This document shows positions 23,486 to 36,030 of a stretch of DNA of 64,000 nucleotides, piece after piece; the stretch's first letter is position 1; every line of letters begins with the position of its first letter. Under the pieces are notes generated by a model that ran no database searches, had not been told where the DNA came from, and saw nothing but the letters and a program-made list of their open reading frames with translations. Position numbers and translations under genes: made by a program. Source of the DNA: Tubiluchus corallicola (Eukaryota > Priapulida > Priapulimorpha > Priapulimorphida > Tubiluchidae); assembly GCA_030141605.1 (NCBI GenBank), contig JAQGDQ010000878.1, positions 1 to 64,000 of the forward strand, read 5' to 3'.

Positions 23486-24138
23486 GTACGTTTTGCCTGT
23501 AATTCAGAAAACAGGTTTCTACATGTTCATAAACTTGACTGGTTTACAACAGCTGTGCTATGCACCCGCATTTCACAAATGAATGAAATGAAAAGAATTT
23601 GACCAATTCTGTTTTTATAGCTATTTTATATAAACAACAAGAAAGAACTGTGAAACAAAGGATAACGAAGTAAATTGTTTCTTTAAAAAAACATTTTTAT
23701 TTTTCTCACGGTACTGCTCACCAACTGTCATGGAAAACACAATCAAATTTAATCAGTTAAGCCTATGATACACCAAAGCATCCAGGGTCAAGCATTCAAT
23801 GGGTAATAAGTTAAAACCAAAGCATCTGGCATCCAGTTCTATGTTCTTCATAGAAAAACAAAATCAATGATATCAATGGTTTCTTCGTAACTTATTTATT
23901 CGCAGGCCCAGTCATGATTGGCAGGTTGAAAAACAGACAACAGCCACCAGATACTAAAAAAATAGGAAGAGCTTCCAACGTCTGACTTCTCTGCTGTAGA
24001 AATCTTTGATTTCGTCATCCGCTCATCATCCATCATCAAACGTCAGATGCTGGACACTTTGTTATATTACGGGCTGAGTACTTGCAAAACTGATAAATCT
24101 GATGACAAATTTAATGATTGTTTTATATGCTTCTATAG
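23486..24138. other. Intron between SMB4 and the single EGF exon
   Basis: Non-coding. It ends at the acceptor CTTCTATAG. No other feature was recognised. Confidence 0.5.
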
Positions 24139-24261
24139 ATGTGGACGAGTGTCAGCTTGGTACAGATGATTGTCACGCAGACGCAAACTGCATAAATAAT
24201 GACGGCAGCTTTACATGCGCTTGTAAACTTGGCTATTTTGGAAACGGCGTGGTCTGTACAG
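24139..24261 (+). CDS. Diverged calcium-binding EGF exon (single)
   Basis: A 123-bp phase 1-1 exon between TTCTATAG and GTAAGC. It encodes [18 protein letters not shown]..., with six cysteines and the [10 protein letters not shown] hydroxylation motif. Synonymous and replacement changes separate it clearly from the homogenised arrays, so it is an old, independent unit. It would follow SMB4 directly. From here the next in-phase acceptors are the EGF exons at 27039 and beyond, on the far side of SMB5. Confidence 0.85.
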
Positions 24262-24819
24262 GTAAGCTAATATATGCAAGCACATAGCTTTAGGATTAGC
24301 ATCCATACTGTACAAGATAATTTCATTAATAAAAGTTAATTGTTAAGAATAGCCAACTATTTATCCCACCACTGTGGAAACAATAACGTCACATCTTGCC
24401 TATGCATTGTGATACATGGTGGTAGGTTAGAAAATAGTTGCATTTTGAGGATACTTCTGTTGTGCTTTGAAGGAAAACTGGGTCCAATCTTAAACTATAG
24501 GTCAAAACAATCTACTCTAAAAATATACTGAAAAGGAACATACTGTTTTTTCAAGAATGACTTACATGAAACAATTATTACCACACAATTTTGCATTCGT
24601 GCGGCTAGTTCTTTAATGTTACATCCATGTCACCACTTGCTAGTTAGACGGGCACTAGCACCTACACCTCAGAAACACACTGTACAAAAAACAGGTGCTG
24701 TACCTCTCAGTTCATAGGTGTTTGGTTATGACCTAGACCGAGTGCTCTAAACAAGTAATTACTTCTTGAGTACCCCACGGGTCATTTGCGGCTTGGCATC
24801 TTGTGTACATAATAATAAA
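24262..24819. other. Non-coding stretch after the single EGF exon
   Basis: No exon was recognised before the MITE at 24822. Confidence 0.4.
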
Positions 24820-24821
24820 TA

Positions 24822-25314
24822 CAGTGGACTCTCGTTACAAGAATCACACGTATAAGAATCAGCTCGATATAAGAATCAAAATCGCGTTTCCCGAATTGAA
24901 TCAGCATTTTCCTAGTGAAAATCCGCCCGTATAAGAATCACCCTTCTTTCGATAGTAGAATCAATTTTGGCGCCAACTCCATTGTCTCTCACGCCCTGCT
25001 TACAAGGTTCTGCGCAGTTGGCGTGGCGGAAAAAAATTATGTGCATTAAAAAAATTTTAAGGCAATTCTGGCATCATGAAATATTTACCCAACCATGAAA
25101 TGAAAACATTAGTCTAGTAATTTTTAGGTCCTTTTTAGGCCAGAAAAACATTATGCTGTTTCATGTCGTTTCTAGCGTAATTTCGGGAAATAAATAATTT
25201 TTATGTGCATAAAAATTTTTAAAGCAATTCTGTGTCATGCTCGTTATAAGAATCGCTTGTTATAAGAATCACTTTGCCTTCTCCCGAGGTGATTCTTATA
25301 ACGAGAGTCCACTG
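24822..25314. mobile_element. pogo/mariner-type MITE
   Basis: A 493-bp element with terminal inverted repeats CAGTGGACTCTCGTTACAAG at the left and the complement of TATAACGAGAGTCCACTG at the right. It is flanked by TA (24820-24821 and 25315-25316). Repeated TATAAGAATC sub-blocks occur at both ends. No transposase. Confidence 0.9.
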
Positions 25315-25316
25315 TA

Positions 25317-26604
25317 TGTTATTAAATACTTTTATGTACAATGCTGTAATGATCGTTGTGGATATATTTAATAAATAAATAATAAAACAATAATAAAAAA
25401 AAAATAGTGCACGCATTCGAGAGCTCATGCAAAAGCACAGGGACAAACTTGAAATTTAAATTTTAAACTCAAATTCGTCGAACTTTCGTGAATCACACTG
25501 AATCTTGTATAGTACCACTGTACTTCAATTTTCGCTTTCGAAAACGTGTAACACGCCCACAGAAAATTTGTGCTGTTGAAAGTTGTTGAGTTGTAACGCC
25601 ATCAATAGCTGAGCTCACTTGTCATTTTTACTCTATTATTTAATTATCAGAAATGCTTTGGCAATATTACAGATAATAAAATGTATATTTTTTATCGGAC
25701 TTTACAATCGGGGAGCATATGAAAAATCATCCCGTTTTCCTTTAAGTTGTCTCATTCACACACTATAAGTTTTGCAATTACATCAACAGACTTTTGTATT
25801 TTCAGACACATTTTCCTTTGTATTTCAAGTCAAGGTAACGAAATTAATTTTTGATGTAACCTGTTTCAGTTAACAGTAAGTTGATATGTGCATTGATTGT
25901 GAAACAGCTGCTATAACATCAGCTTTTCCTTTGTAATACAATTAACAATTCCAAGGAGCCAAAGTTCAACACAAACAATAGGTAGCCATGTAGCCAATAG
26001 GTAGCCATGTACCCAAAATGCAATGCAATTTTAATTACACTAACAATAGCAAAATTAATTATTGAGAAGTAGCAAGAATGACATAAGCTACCCATAATGC
26101 AATGCGAATTCGTGAAATATTTGCGAAATTAACCACAGGGTATAAATGATGTAAATGCAGTAATAGCTAACACAATATGAACACGCAAAACCTTTCAGTT
26201 GCCTATAGTGTCAGCATAGCAAGACCATCTCAAACAAATAATGACATTAAAATATGTATTAAGCGGTAACTGGAAATAACTAGTGTAAATTAGTTGCCGG
26301 TAATTCGGTGCTTTTCTGCAGCACGGAAGAAACTGGTGTGCAAAAGTTGTTATCGCAAACACATTGTGTTGGTTGCAGATAATCACGTAGTGCAACACGT
26401 TTGCTTTAATAAGTGAAAAATATCTTTGACTATTGTATGAGTTAAGTATTGAATGGAGACAGTGAACACAGGACAAACTTGCGCAGGAACAATCAGAATT
26501 TTTCTTCATTCGCAAAATACTTGTACTAAAATAGCAACAGTCTAAATTCCACATCTATGCTTCAGCATTAGTTGTCCACACTTGAAAATCTGGAATAACT
26601 GAGG
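25317..26604. other. Upstream region of the SMB5 gene
   Basis: AT-rich and non-coding. It contains a short direct duplication AATAGGTAGCCATGTA near 25978-26010 and a possible TATA box (GGTATAAATG) near 26139. No open frame with coding character. Confidence 0.35.
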
Positions 26605-29600
26605 ATGAGCGTGTGTAATTTGTCTCTGATAATTTTGGTACTGGTTGTTAAACTCGATGCCTCAGAACTGTTGTGCGAGGAAACGACATGTCTTGGTCCA
26701 GCAAACACTACTGCTAATGAACATTACGAAACTACGTGTTATTGCGATGAAGCGTGTTTTAGCTTAGGCGACTGCTGCAGCAATATATGTGATGCATGTG
26801 GCATTTACTTTCCAGCCAATTGCACTGTACTAGACAATAGCACAGGCACTGGTAGGTACTGTTTTTATTCACATCCCCAGGGCAAAGGCAAAAAAATGCA
26901 GTAAACACAAAAGACAAAAATGAAAGACAAACATATTTGTAAGAAAAACAATAGACAAAACAGACAGCCGTAATCTTGAAATACTTCCAGTAATTTACAA
27001 TGACAAAATAAATAATAATTATTTCTCTGTTTTGGCAGATATAAATGAGTGTGATACTAACACAGATAGCTGCCATGCAGATGCCACATGTACGAACACA
27101 GTAAGCAGCTTTACATGTGCATGCAATACTGGATACGAGGGAACAGGTGTAACTTGCACAGGTATTTTAATTGTTTATTCTTACATATCCGTCTGGTGTC
27201 CTTACAAAAAATATGATAGAAAATATGTATATATCTGAAGGGCGACCAGCTGAGCATAATGATGTCGCAGTTTGCTGAGCTTCATGTCTGCAAAGCATGT
27301 TGCTGCACTAAATTACTTCCCGTAATTTACAATGACAAAATAAACAATATTTCTCTGTTTTGCCAGATATAAATGAGTGTGATACTAACACAGATAGCTG
27401 CCATGCAGATGCCACATGTACGAACACAGTAAGCAGCTTTACATGTGCATGCAATACTGGATACGAGGGAACAGGTGTAATTTGCACAGGTATTTTAATT
27501 GTGTTTATTTTTACATATTCATCTAGCGTCCTTACAAAAAATATGATAGAAAATATGTATATATCTGAAAGGCAACCAGCTGAGCATAATGATGTCGCAG
27601 TTTGCTGAGCTTCATATCTGCAAAGCATGTTGCTGCATTGAATTCCTTCTAGTAATTTACAATGACAAAATAAACAATATTTCTCTGTTTTGGCAGATAT
27701 AAATGAGTGTGATACAAACACAGATAGCTGCCATGCAGATGCCACATGTACGAACACAGTAAGCAGCTTTACATGTGAATGCAATACTGGATACGAGGGA
27801 ACAGGTGTAATTTGCACAGGTATTTTAATTGTGTTTATTTTTACATATTCATCTAGCGTCCTTACAAAAAATATGATAGAAAATATGTATATATCTGAAA
27901 GGCAACCAGCTGAGCATAATGATGTCGCAGTTTGCTGAGCTTCATATCTGCAAAGCATGTTGCTGCATTGAATTCCTTCTAGTAATTTACAATGACAAAA
28001 TAAATAATAATTATTTCTCTGTTTTGCCAGATATAAATGAGTGTGATACTAACACAGATAGTTGCCATGCAGATGCCACATGTACGAACACAGTAAGCAG
28101 CTTTACATGTGCATGCAATACTGGATACGAGGGAACAGGTGTAACTTGCACAGGTATCTTAATTGTTTATTCTTACATATCCGTCTGGTGTCCTTACAAA
28201 AAATATGATAGAAAGTATGTATATATCTGAAGGGCGACCAGCTGAGCATAATGATGTTACAGTTTGCTGAGCTTCATATCTGCAAAGCATGTTGCTGCAC
28301 TAAATTACTTCCCGTAATTTACAAGAACAAAATTAATCATTATTATTTCTCTGTTTTGCCAGATATAAATGAGTGTGATACTAACACAGATAGTTGCCAT
28401 GCAGATGCCACATGTACGAACACAGTAAGCAGCTTTACATGTGCATGCAATACTGGATACGAGGGAACAGGTGTAATTTGCACAGGTATTTTAATTGTGT
28501 TTATTTTTACATATTCATCTAGCGTCCTTACAAAAAATATGATAGAAAATATGTATATATCTGAAAGGCAACCAGCTGAGCATAATGATGTTACAGTTTG
28601 CTGAGCATCATGTCTGCAAAGCATGTTGCTGCATTGCATTCCTTCTAGTAATTTACAATGACAAAATAAATAATATTTCTCTGTTTTGCCAGATATAAAT
28701 GAGTGTGATACTAACACAGATAGCTGCCATGCAGATGCCACATGTACGAACACAGTAAGCAGCTTTACATGTGAATGCAATACTGGATACGAGGGAACAG
28801 GTGTAACTTGCACAGGTATTTTAATTGTTTATTTTTACATATCCGTCTGGTGTCCTTACAAAAAATATGATAGAAAATATGTATATATCTGAAAGGCAAC
28901 CAGCTGAGCATAATGATGTCGCAGTTTGCTGAGCTTCATATCTGCAAAGCATGTTGCTGCATTGAATTCCTTCTAGTAATTTACAATGACAAAATAAATA
29001 ATAATTATTTCTCTGTTTTGCCAGATATAAATGAGTGTGATACTAACACAGATAGCTGCCATGCAGATGCCACATGTACGAACACAGTAAGCAGCTTTAC
29101 ATGTGAATGCAATACTGGATACGAGGGAACAGGTGTAACTTGCACAGGTATCTTAATTGTTTATTCTTACATATCCGTCTGGTGTCCTTACAAAAAATAT
29201 GATAGAAAGTATGTATATATCTGAAGGGCGACCAGCTGAGCATAATGATGTTACAGTTTGCTGAGCTTCATATCGGCAAAGCATGTTGCTGCATTGAATT
29301 CCTTCTAGTAATTTACAATGACAAAATAAACAATATTTCTCTGTTTTGCCAGATATAAATGAGTGTGATACTAACACAGATAGTTGCCATGCAGATGCCA
29401 CATGTACGAACACAGTAAGCAGCTTTACATGTGCATGCAATACTGGATACGAGGGAACAGGTGTAATTTGCACAGGTATTTTAATTGTGTTTATTTTTAC
29501 ATATTCATCTAGCGTCCTTACAAAAAATATGATAGAAAATATGTATATATCTGAAAGGCAACCAGCTGAGCATAATGATGTTGCAGTTTGCTGAGCTTCA

Positions 29601-32600
29601 TATCTGCAAAGCATGTTGCTGCATTGAATTCCTTCTAGTAATTTACAATGACAAAATAAATAATAATTATTTCTCTGTTTTGCCAGATATAAATGAGTGT
29701 GATACTAACACAGATAGCTGCCATGCAGATGCCACATGTACGAACACAGTAAGCAGCTTTACATGTGAATGCAATACTGGATACGAGGGAACAGGTGTAA
29801 CTTGCACAGGTATTTTAATTGTTTATTCTTACATATTCATCTAGCGTCCTTACAAAAAATATGATAGAAAGTATGTATATATCTGAAAGGCAACCAGCTG
29901 AGCATAATGATGTCACAGTTTGCTGTGCTTCATATCTGCAAAGCATGTTGCTGCATTGAATTCCTTCTAGTAATTTACAATGACAAAATAAACAATATTT
30001 CTCTGTTTTGCCAGATATAAATGAGTGTGATACTAACACAGATAGTTGCCATGCAGATGCCACATGTACGAACACAGTAAGCAGCTTTACATGTGCATGC
30101 AATACTGGATACGAGGGAACAGGTGTAACTTGCACAGGTATTTTAATTGTTTATTTTTACATATTCATCTAGCGTCCTTACAAAAAATATGATAGAAAAT
30201 ATGTATATATCTGAAGGGCAACCAGCTGAGCATAATGATGTTACAGTTTGCTGAGCTTCATGTCTGCAAAGCATGTTGCTGCATTGAATTCCTTCTAGTA
30301 ATTTACAATGACAAAATAAATAATATTTCTCTGTTTTGCCAGATATAAATGAGTGTGATACTAACACAGATAGTTGCCATGCAGATGCCACATGTACGAA
30401 CACAGTAAGCAGCTTTACATGTGCATGCAATACTGGATACGAGGGAACAGGTGTAATTTGCACAGGTATTTTAATTGTGTTTATTTTTACATATTCATCT
30501 AGCGTCCTTACAAAAAATATGATAGAAAATATGTATATATCTGAAAGGCAACCAGCTGAGCATAATGATGTCGCAGTTTGCTGAGCTTCATATCTGCAAA
30601 GCATGTTGCTGCATTGAATTATTTCCAGTAATTTACAATGACAAAATTAATCATTATTATTTCTTTGTTTTGTCAGATATAAATGAGTGTGTTACTAACA
30701 CAGATAGTTGCCACGCAGATGCCACATGTACGAATAAAGTAAGCAGCTTTACATGTGCATGCAATACTGGATATGAGGGAACAGGTGTAACTTGCACAGG
30801 TATTTTAATTGTTTACTTTTACATATCCGTCTAGTGTCCTTACAGGTGTTTTTTAAACTAAAAAATCAAATTAAGCAAAATGTAACATTTTCCCCTCATC
30901 CTGCTTTCAGGGCTGTTATTTAGGAAGTATTTCTCTTACTCACGCAAATGACACACTTCAGTTATGATTCTGATTATAATAAATGAGTCAGCAGAAGCAA
31001 GCAGAAGCTCTCAAACAGGCACACCAATGTGGAGTTTAACTAAAACTAAGAACAAAAAAATGACGTATCTTGTAGTTCGTGTTCAGCTTAGATGCATCTG
31101 CAAGTACGTGTGGTATTATAGGGTATTTTGGGTCTACCACATGCAGTCTTCAATGTATTTTATTTTTAAAAATTTAAAATCTTTGCAGCCTTTTGTGTCA
31201 TGAGTTGTAGTTGATAAAAACAAAAAGTCTTTTCTTTAAATAATCATGATAATACTATATTAGAATGAAATTCTAAAACTGCATAAAAACTGCTGCATAG
31301 CCCTTCAACATAAAGGTACTTGCACATGAAAAAGTGATCACAGCGAGTTTCAGTCTGAATGTAAAAGGTATGTTCTATAGAAAAATTACATACAGATGCC
31401 AGCACGGAATTATGCCTCCAGTGTTAATAATTTGAAATTCAACAATTATATTTTAGACATAGATGAATGTGGCAACGAAGTAGATAACTGCCACAGTGAC
31501 GCCACCTGTACAAACATCTTCGGCAGCTTCACCTGTGAGTGCAACCTTGGTTATGCGGGAGAGGGTGTAATTTGTTCAGGTAATACTGCCTAGTAAAGTT
31601 TTTCTGTGTTGAGATTCAACATTTCAAAAATATATCTGTCATCTGGGAACATTCCACTGATTGTCTCATCTCTGATCAATTAGCAGCCACATTAATGAAA
31701 CACCAATTAGCAGCCACACTAATGTTTTTGCCTAAGCAAACCCCATTTCGAATCCCATTGTCATTTTTATTTTGTTATTGTTACTGTTGTTGGTGCTGTC
31801 ATTGTTGCTGATAATGTTGCACCATATACACCATTGTTCTTGAGCTTGGATTAGGTATGTCACTTGCAGATTCAATGGAATAAGTAAAACAAGGACAAGC
31901 TCTCGCGAACAGCTAACCTAATAGCGGTCAAGTCAGCCTTCATTAACCCTTTCATACCCGTTGTATCCCGTGGGATACGAGAATATTTTCTGCCTTTAAA
32001 ATTAATAAAATTTTAAAACTGACAGTTATTTGATCTGTTAATAATTATTTTGATTTAAGCCAATAACAATAGACTAAAACTGGTGATAAAATGGCAAACT
32101 AGAAAATCTACATAGCATAAAAAACTGCGCAAGGTACAGTACTTTAGAGATGACTTTGTACAGATCAGCATAGCGTGCATACTAAATGTCTTAAATACTT
32201 TAAAAAATTATCAGCAGTTGCAAAATGAAGCACATTTTTTGCTTTTGTTGTGTTTTTAAAAAGTCGGACTTTGTTTTTTTGCACATGACAAAGAATGTTG
32301 CGTATCCCACAGGATACATTGGGAACAAAAGTACCAAGCCAAAAAATTGTTTCTTATTAAAAAAATAATTTGGGAGTGAACGGGTTAAGAAAGACTGACT
32401 ATTGAGATTGGTTACATTACAGGACCAGTATTACTACTTGTGCAGATATCTCTGTGCTGGTAGAAAAACGTACCATCGTAGAATATTTGGGCCGATGTAG
32501 TCACAGAAGTAAAGTTTCTAAATAAAAAAACGAGAATTGCTAGTATACGAACTATTCCATGCTGTATTAATTTCTAATTGCGTAGATGAATTTACGTTTC

Positions 32601-33829
32601 TTCAAATGGAATAACAAGAACGTCTGTGTGTGGCCAGACATAATTAAAATATCTCGTACATTTTTTGCAAGAAAATGCTTCTGCGCATAGAGTCGATGCT
32701 TAAGCATAGACATTTGTTAGTGTTTAATTAAAAAAAGATTAAAATTTTCACTGTTTTGTCATCACAAGTGGATGTTTCAGATTTGCATGACAGATGAACA
32801 AAAACTGCCAGTTCCAGTATTCAACAGTATTCAACCAGTTTCAATGACACAACAAACAGCCAATGAAATTAAATTTAACAAGAAACCGACGTACAAAATT
32901 TTCACTCATTTTTCCAGATGTAGACGAATGTGGTACAAATATGGATAACTGTGCAGAACTAACAGCAACATGTGATAACTTTCCTGGAAGTTTCAGCTGT
33001 ACTTGCATACAGCATTACTACGGAGACGGCATAGTGTGCGAACGTAAGTATTTTTGTTGCAAATAGCCGCAGTTTTTTCAACGGTAATCTTCCACGCGGA
33101 TGTTCCACAAACCAGGTCCAAGGGTTAGTTTTGCATATGAATTGGCTGCTTCCTCAAGTACGCATCAGGAAAGGTATTAAATTAACAAACTCGGCCTGAG
33201 TAAAATTAAAAACATCTTTTCTAGGAAACAAATTTTGCCAGGAGCTAAGAATTTGAACAGCTTTTCCAATGTATTTGAACCACCTATCCTCAGAGCCGCA
33301 GCATACACGAGAACGTAACTTATTATACTCACAAACTGCATTTGTGAGTACTTGAATGAGGAAGAAAAATTATAAACAAACTTGGTCGTTACAGAGAAAA
33401 ACAAAAACCCTTAAATTAAATTTTTATATACGAAAATTGAAAAATATACAATAAATCATGCTGCAGCAGCCTCCCGTATCAAAACTTTTCTCAATGTCCA
33501 GAATTTCACCGTAAAGCACAGGTCCCAACTCATGCCTTCTGCAAGTAGACTTAAAAGGTGCGGTAATACATCTTCAGCTGCATGTTTCAGGACAACTGCT
33601 TAAAACATTTGAGGTCGTCGGACCAAAACTCAATGGACAAACAGGCATAATGGATACCATAATCCGAAGAAGCAAGATAAACTGTCAAGCTGACTGCAGC
33701 CGAGATTCACAATGTCAAGCGTTTAGTTTCAATTCAGAAACATTAGAATGTGAGATATACTCAGGTACCAGATCAGGCGGAGACATTGATTCTCCGTTAA
33801 CTGATTGGCAATATTACGAGCTAAAATAG
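26605..33829 (+). CDS. Secreted SMB-like/EGF(x14)/PAN multidomain protein
   Basis: Predicted exons: 26605-26851 (signal peptide [18 protein letters not shown]-like module with CYCDEAC and GDCCSNIC); twelve 123-bp EGF exons (starts 27039, 27367, 27697, 28031, 28363, 28693, 29025, 29353, 29687, 30015, 30343, 30677); EGF 31457-31579; EGF 32918-33043 (126 bp); terminal exon 33591-33829 ending in TAG. Every junction is phase 1 with GT-AG borders, and the total is 2211 nt, or 736 residues. EGF units carry DINEC and [10 protein letters not shown], so they are calcium-binding and potential Asp/Asn hydroxylation targets. The C-terminus is a PAN/apple domain. The product is probably an extracellular matrix, adhesion or recognition protein. 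It is the only unit of the cluster with all three parts. The number of array exons actually spliced is unknown. A polyadenylation signal AATAAA follows at 33932. Confidence 0.8.
27039..30799 (+). repeat. Array 2: 12 tandem EGF exon/intron units
   Basis: Units of 328-334 bp, exon plus intron. Exon and intron variants alternate in a three-unit pattern: the starts 27039, 28031, 29025 and 30015 are 990-994 bp apart. Within it, GVIC exons are followed by a TTGTGTTTATTTTTACATAT intron type and several GVTC exons by TTGTTTATTCTTACATATCC. The array grew by duplicating blocks of three units. Confidence 0.85.
30800..31456. other. Intron after array 2
   Basis: Array-like intron sequence continues to about 30845, then unrelated AT-rich DNA. 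Ends with acceptor ATATTTTAG. No other exon seen. Confidence 0.6.
31943..32388. mobile_element. piggyBac-type MITE
   Basis: Bounded by TTAA on both sides (31943-31946 and 32385-32388). Terminal inverted repeats are TTAACCCTTTCATACCCG at the left and the complement TTAACCCGTTCACTCCCA at the right. Inner inverted blocks are GTATCCCGTGGGATAC and GTATCCCACAGGATAC. TTAA targets are the piggyBac signature. It lies in an intron of the SMB5/EGF/PAN gene. Confidence 0.85.
33591..33829 (+). CDS. PAN/apple-domain terminal exon
   Basis: Acceptor CATGTTTCAG then GACAACTG. With the preceding phase-1 C this reads [11 protein letters not shown]..., followed by the apple core [18 protein letters not shown] and ECEIY. 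Cysteine order C-x3-C-x5-C...C with AFSFN is characteristic of PAN domains. It ends in DWQYYELK then TAG. It is the only PAN exon found in the window, and therefore the only recognised 3' end for all SMB and EGF exons upstream. Confidence 0.85.
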
Positions 33830-33880
33830 GAGGTTGTAGAGCATAATTATCTTTATATAAGAAGTGATAAAGCGTATTGT

Positions 33881-34512
33881 GATAATAATGCATTGTGAAT
33901 GAATTTAAGATTTAAAGTTAATATATAGTTTAATAAAGAGCTCTATATTCAATAACCAGTGTGCCTTTATCTACTGTTATAGAAGCATTGTTGCTGTTTT
34001 AAAAAAAATTATTTTAGTTGATATTACATGGGTGCCTTAATTTTATTAAACTGTACTACCTTGAAAAGCTCACAAAATAGTCAATATTTTTTTTTCATTT
34101 TTTAGTATGAAAGGAAAGTATGTATGCTTACTGGCTGTAGCTTGTTTGGTTATCTGATCATCTGCTAGTTGGTTTATTATGTCCTGGTTGCTTTCTTGTT
34201 TCTTTGTATAACGATGCATTGTGAATGAATTCAAGATTTAAAGTTTATATTTAGTTTAATAAAGAGCTCTATCTTGAATAACCAGTTTGCATTGATCTAC
34301 TATTATAGAAGTATTGTTGCAGTTTTAAAAAAATTATTTTAGTTGATATTACATGGGTGCCTTAATTTTATTATACTGTACTACCTTGAAAAGCTCACAA
34401 AATAGTCAATATTTTTTTTTTCATTTTTTTACTATGAAAGGAAAGTATGTATGGTTACTGGCTGTAGTTTGCTTGGTTATTTGATCGTCTGCTAGTTGGT
34501 TTATTATGTCCT
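33881..34512. repeat. Tandem two-copy 328-bp duplication of the gene 3' end
   Basis: 33891 onward repeats at 34219 onward with few differences, including the AATAAAGAGCTCTAT polyadenylation-signal block (33932 and 34259) and the CTACCTTGAAAAGCTCACAA block. Two potential polyadenylation sites therefore follow the PAN exon. Confidence 0.9.
33932..33937 (+). terminator. Polyadenylation signal of the PAN-ending gene
   Basis: AATAAA 103 bp after the TAG. A duplicate AATAAA is at about 34259 in the second 328-bp copy. Confidence 0.6.
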
Positions 34513-35774
34513 GGGTCTTTGACAGTTGTTGCTTCTTTGTCTGACTACCTGCCACTTAGTCTGTCTGCTAGATGGTCGGTTGAAAGACTGGCTGATTGGT
34601 CGGCCATCAACCAGTGAAAAATTCTACTGGTGGGTATGGAAGGGAATTGGTTGATTGTTGCTTGACATGAAATCTGTGAATGGTACGATATCTCACATTT
34701 CTATATTCCTCGAAGAAGAATGGCTCTAATAGAAAGTTGAGGATCTATTTACAAATTTCGGCACACAAGGAGGAAAGGTGACTAGCCCATTGCTCGGCCG
34801 CCTCTCTTCCCAGTAGAAAACCAAGGATACTCAGTTAAGGATGAGTAAGCCGAAGAAGGAAGCCAAAATGTACAGTTCAAGTGGGAAATGGCTGAAAATA
34901 ACATGAGAGAGAGAGTTGAATCCAGACCTTGTGGATTGGTAGCTAAGTGCCAAGTATGTCTGCAGTCGCACATGAGAGTACTATGATGTGTAAGAAAATG
35001 AAGAAATACAGTAGGGGTAGTGACATGGTAAATAAAATTTTTGGATAGAATGCATGTTGGTTTACATAAAAGCATCGAAAAAATATTTTGCATAGGCACC
35101 AACTAATGACCATGAATCATCCAACTTAATAAATCTGTCACTTTTCTCGCTGTTACCTCTTGTTTTTTTCTTTTGCATTTCACTTTATTTTTTAGTTTAG
35201 GGATTTTAACTGTCATTACTCAATTTTGCCTTTAAGAAAACACATCTGTATGATAATATAATACGACCTTTTTTTGTAAAATTCAGTTAAACTGCTTTGC
35301 AGCAGTGACGGATCAGTGACAGTTTAAAAAAGGAGATCGGAGGATAAGAACGGATAAGCGACAGTTTAACCAACTATACGCAGCGTCGCTGTTATTGTTT
35401 AACTGTGGCACCACATAACTGCTTACCAGTTCTTGGCTCGTCACACAGCGCAGACTGCGGCACATCATAAAATCATGGTACAGACAACAGTAAAAATTAT
35501 ACTATAAATTTTTCTAATCAGTGAACTTACGTTTTAAAGAATCAAGCAGGCAAAATCACTGTAGGAACTGGTCACTGTGTCATGTACCTTCTGTAAAAGT
35601 AGAGAAACAATCCACAATTAATAAGCAATATAATTGACGTGACTATTAATTCAAACATATAAACTATTAATTGTACACATCATGTACACCGTACGTAATT
35701 TAACCATGTAAACTATGTATACTGGCAACTCAATTTTCATATTTTGAGTCATCTCTCAAAACGTTTCAACATAT
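34513..35774. other. Intergenic stretch
   Basis: No gene was recognised. The minus-strand open frame at 34782-35102 has no domain or splice context. Confidence 0.4.
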
Positions 35775-36030
35775 CAAAATCGTAATTACATATTAAAACA
35801 TCCTTATGTTTCCTTGCTATTATTACATCATTTACTTTACTACATCAATTTCATTAAGTCGTCTACAAAAGCACACATAACTTTAATAATTTTTTAATTT
35901 TTATTTAAGTAAGGTGAGTGTGTTAATGACCGTATGGTCGTACACTCACTTCACACTACTCAAATCATTTTATTTATTGTTTATTTATGTGTACAATATT
36001 GTATTTTGACGTGTGAAATAAAATTCATAG
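35775..36030 (+). repeat. Dispersed repeat with hairpin, copy 1
   Basis: Related to 47920-48194 over about 260 bp. Both copies contain an imperfect hairpin (here GTGAGTGT...ACACTCAC at 35914-35949, loop containing GACCGTATGGTC) and both end in GAAATAAAATTCATAG with an AATAAA. Possibly the 3' end of a non-autonomous retroelement; the class is not determined. Confidence 0.65.

Noticed and set aside
27308-29614. Long minus-strand frames (153-216 codons) across the EGF array
   Set aside because: Repeat-driven antisense frames over exons and introns; the plus strand has perfect splice signals and cysteine patterns.
34782-35102. Minus-strand 106-codon open frame; possible tRNA-derived SINE nearby
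   Set aside because: No domain, no convincing A and B box pair, no flanking duplication found.
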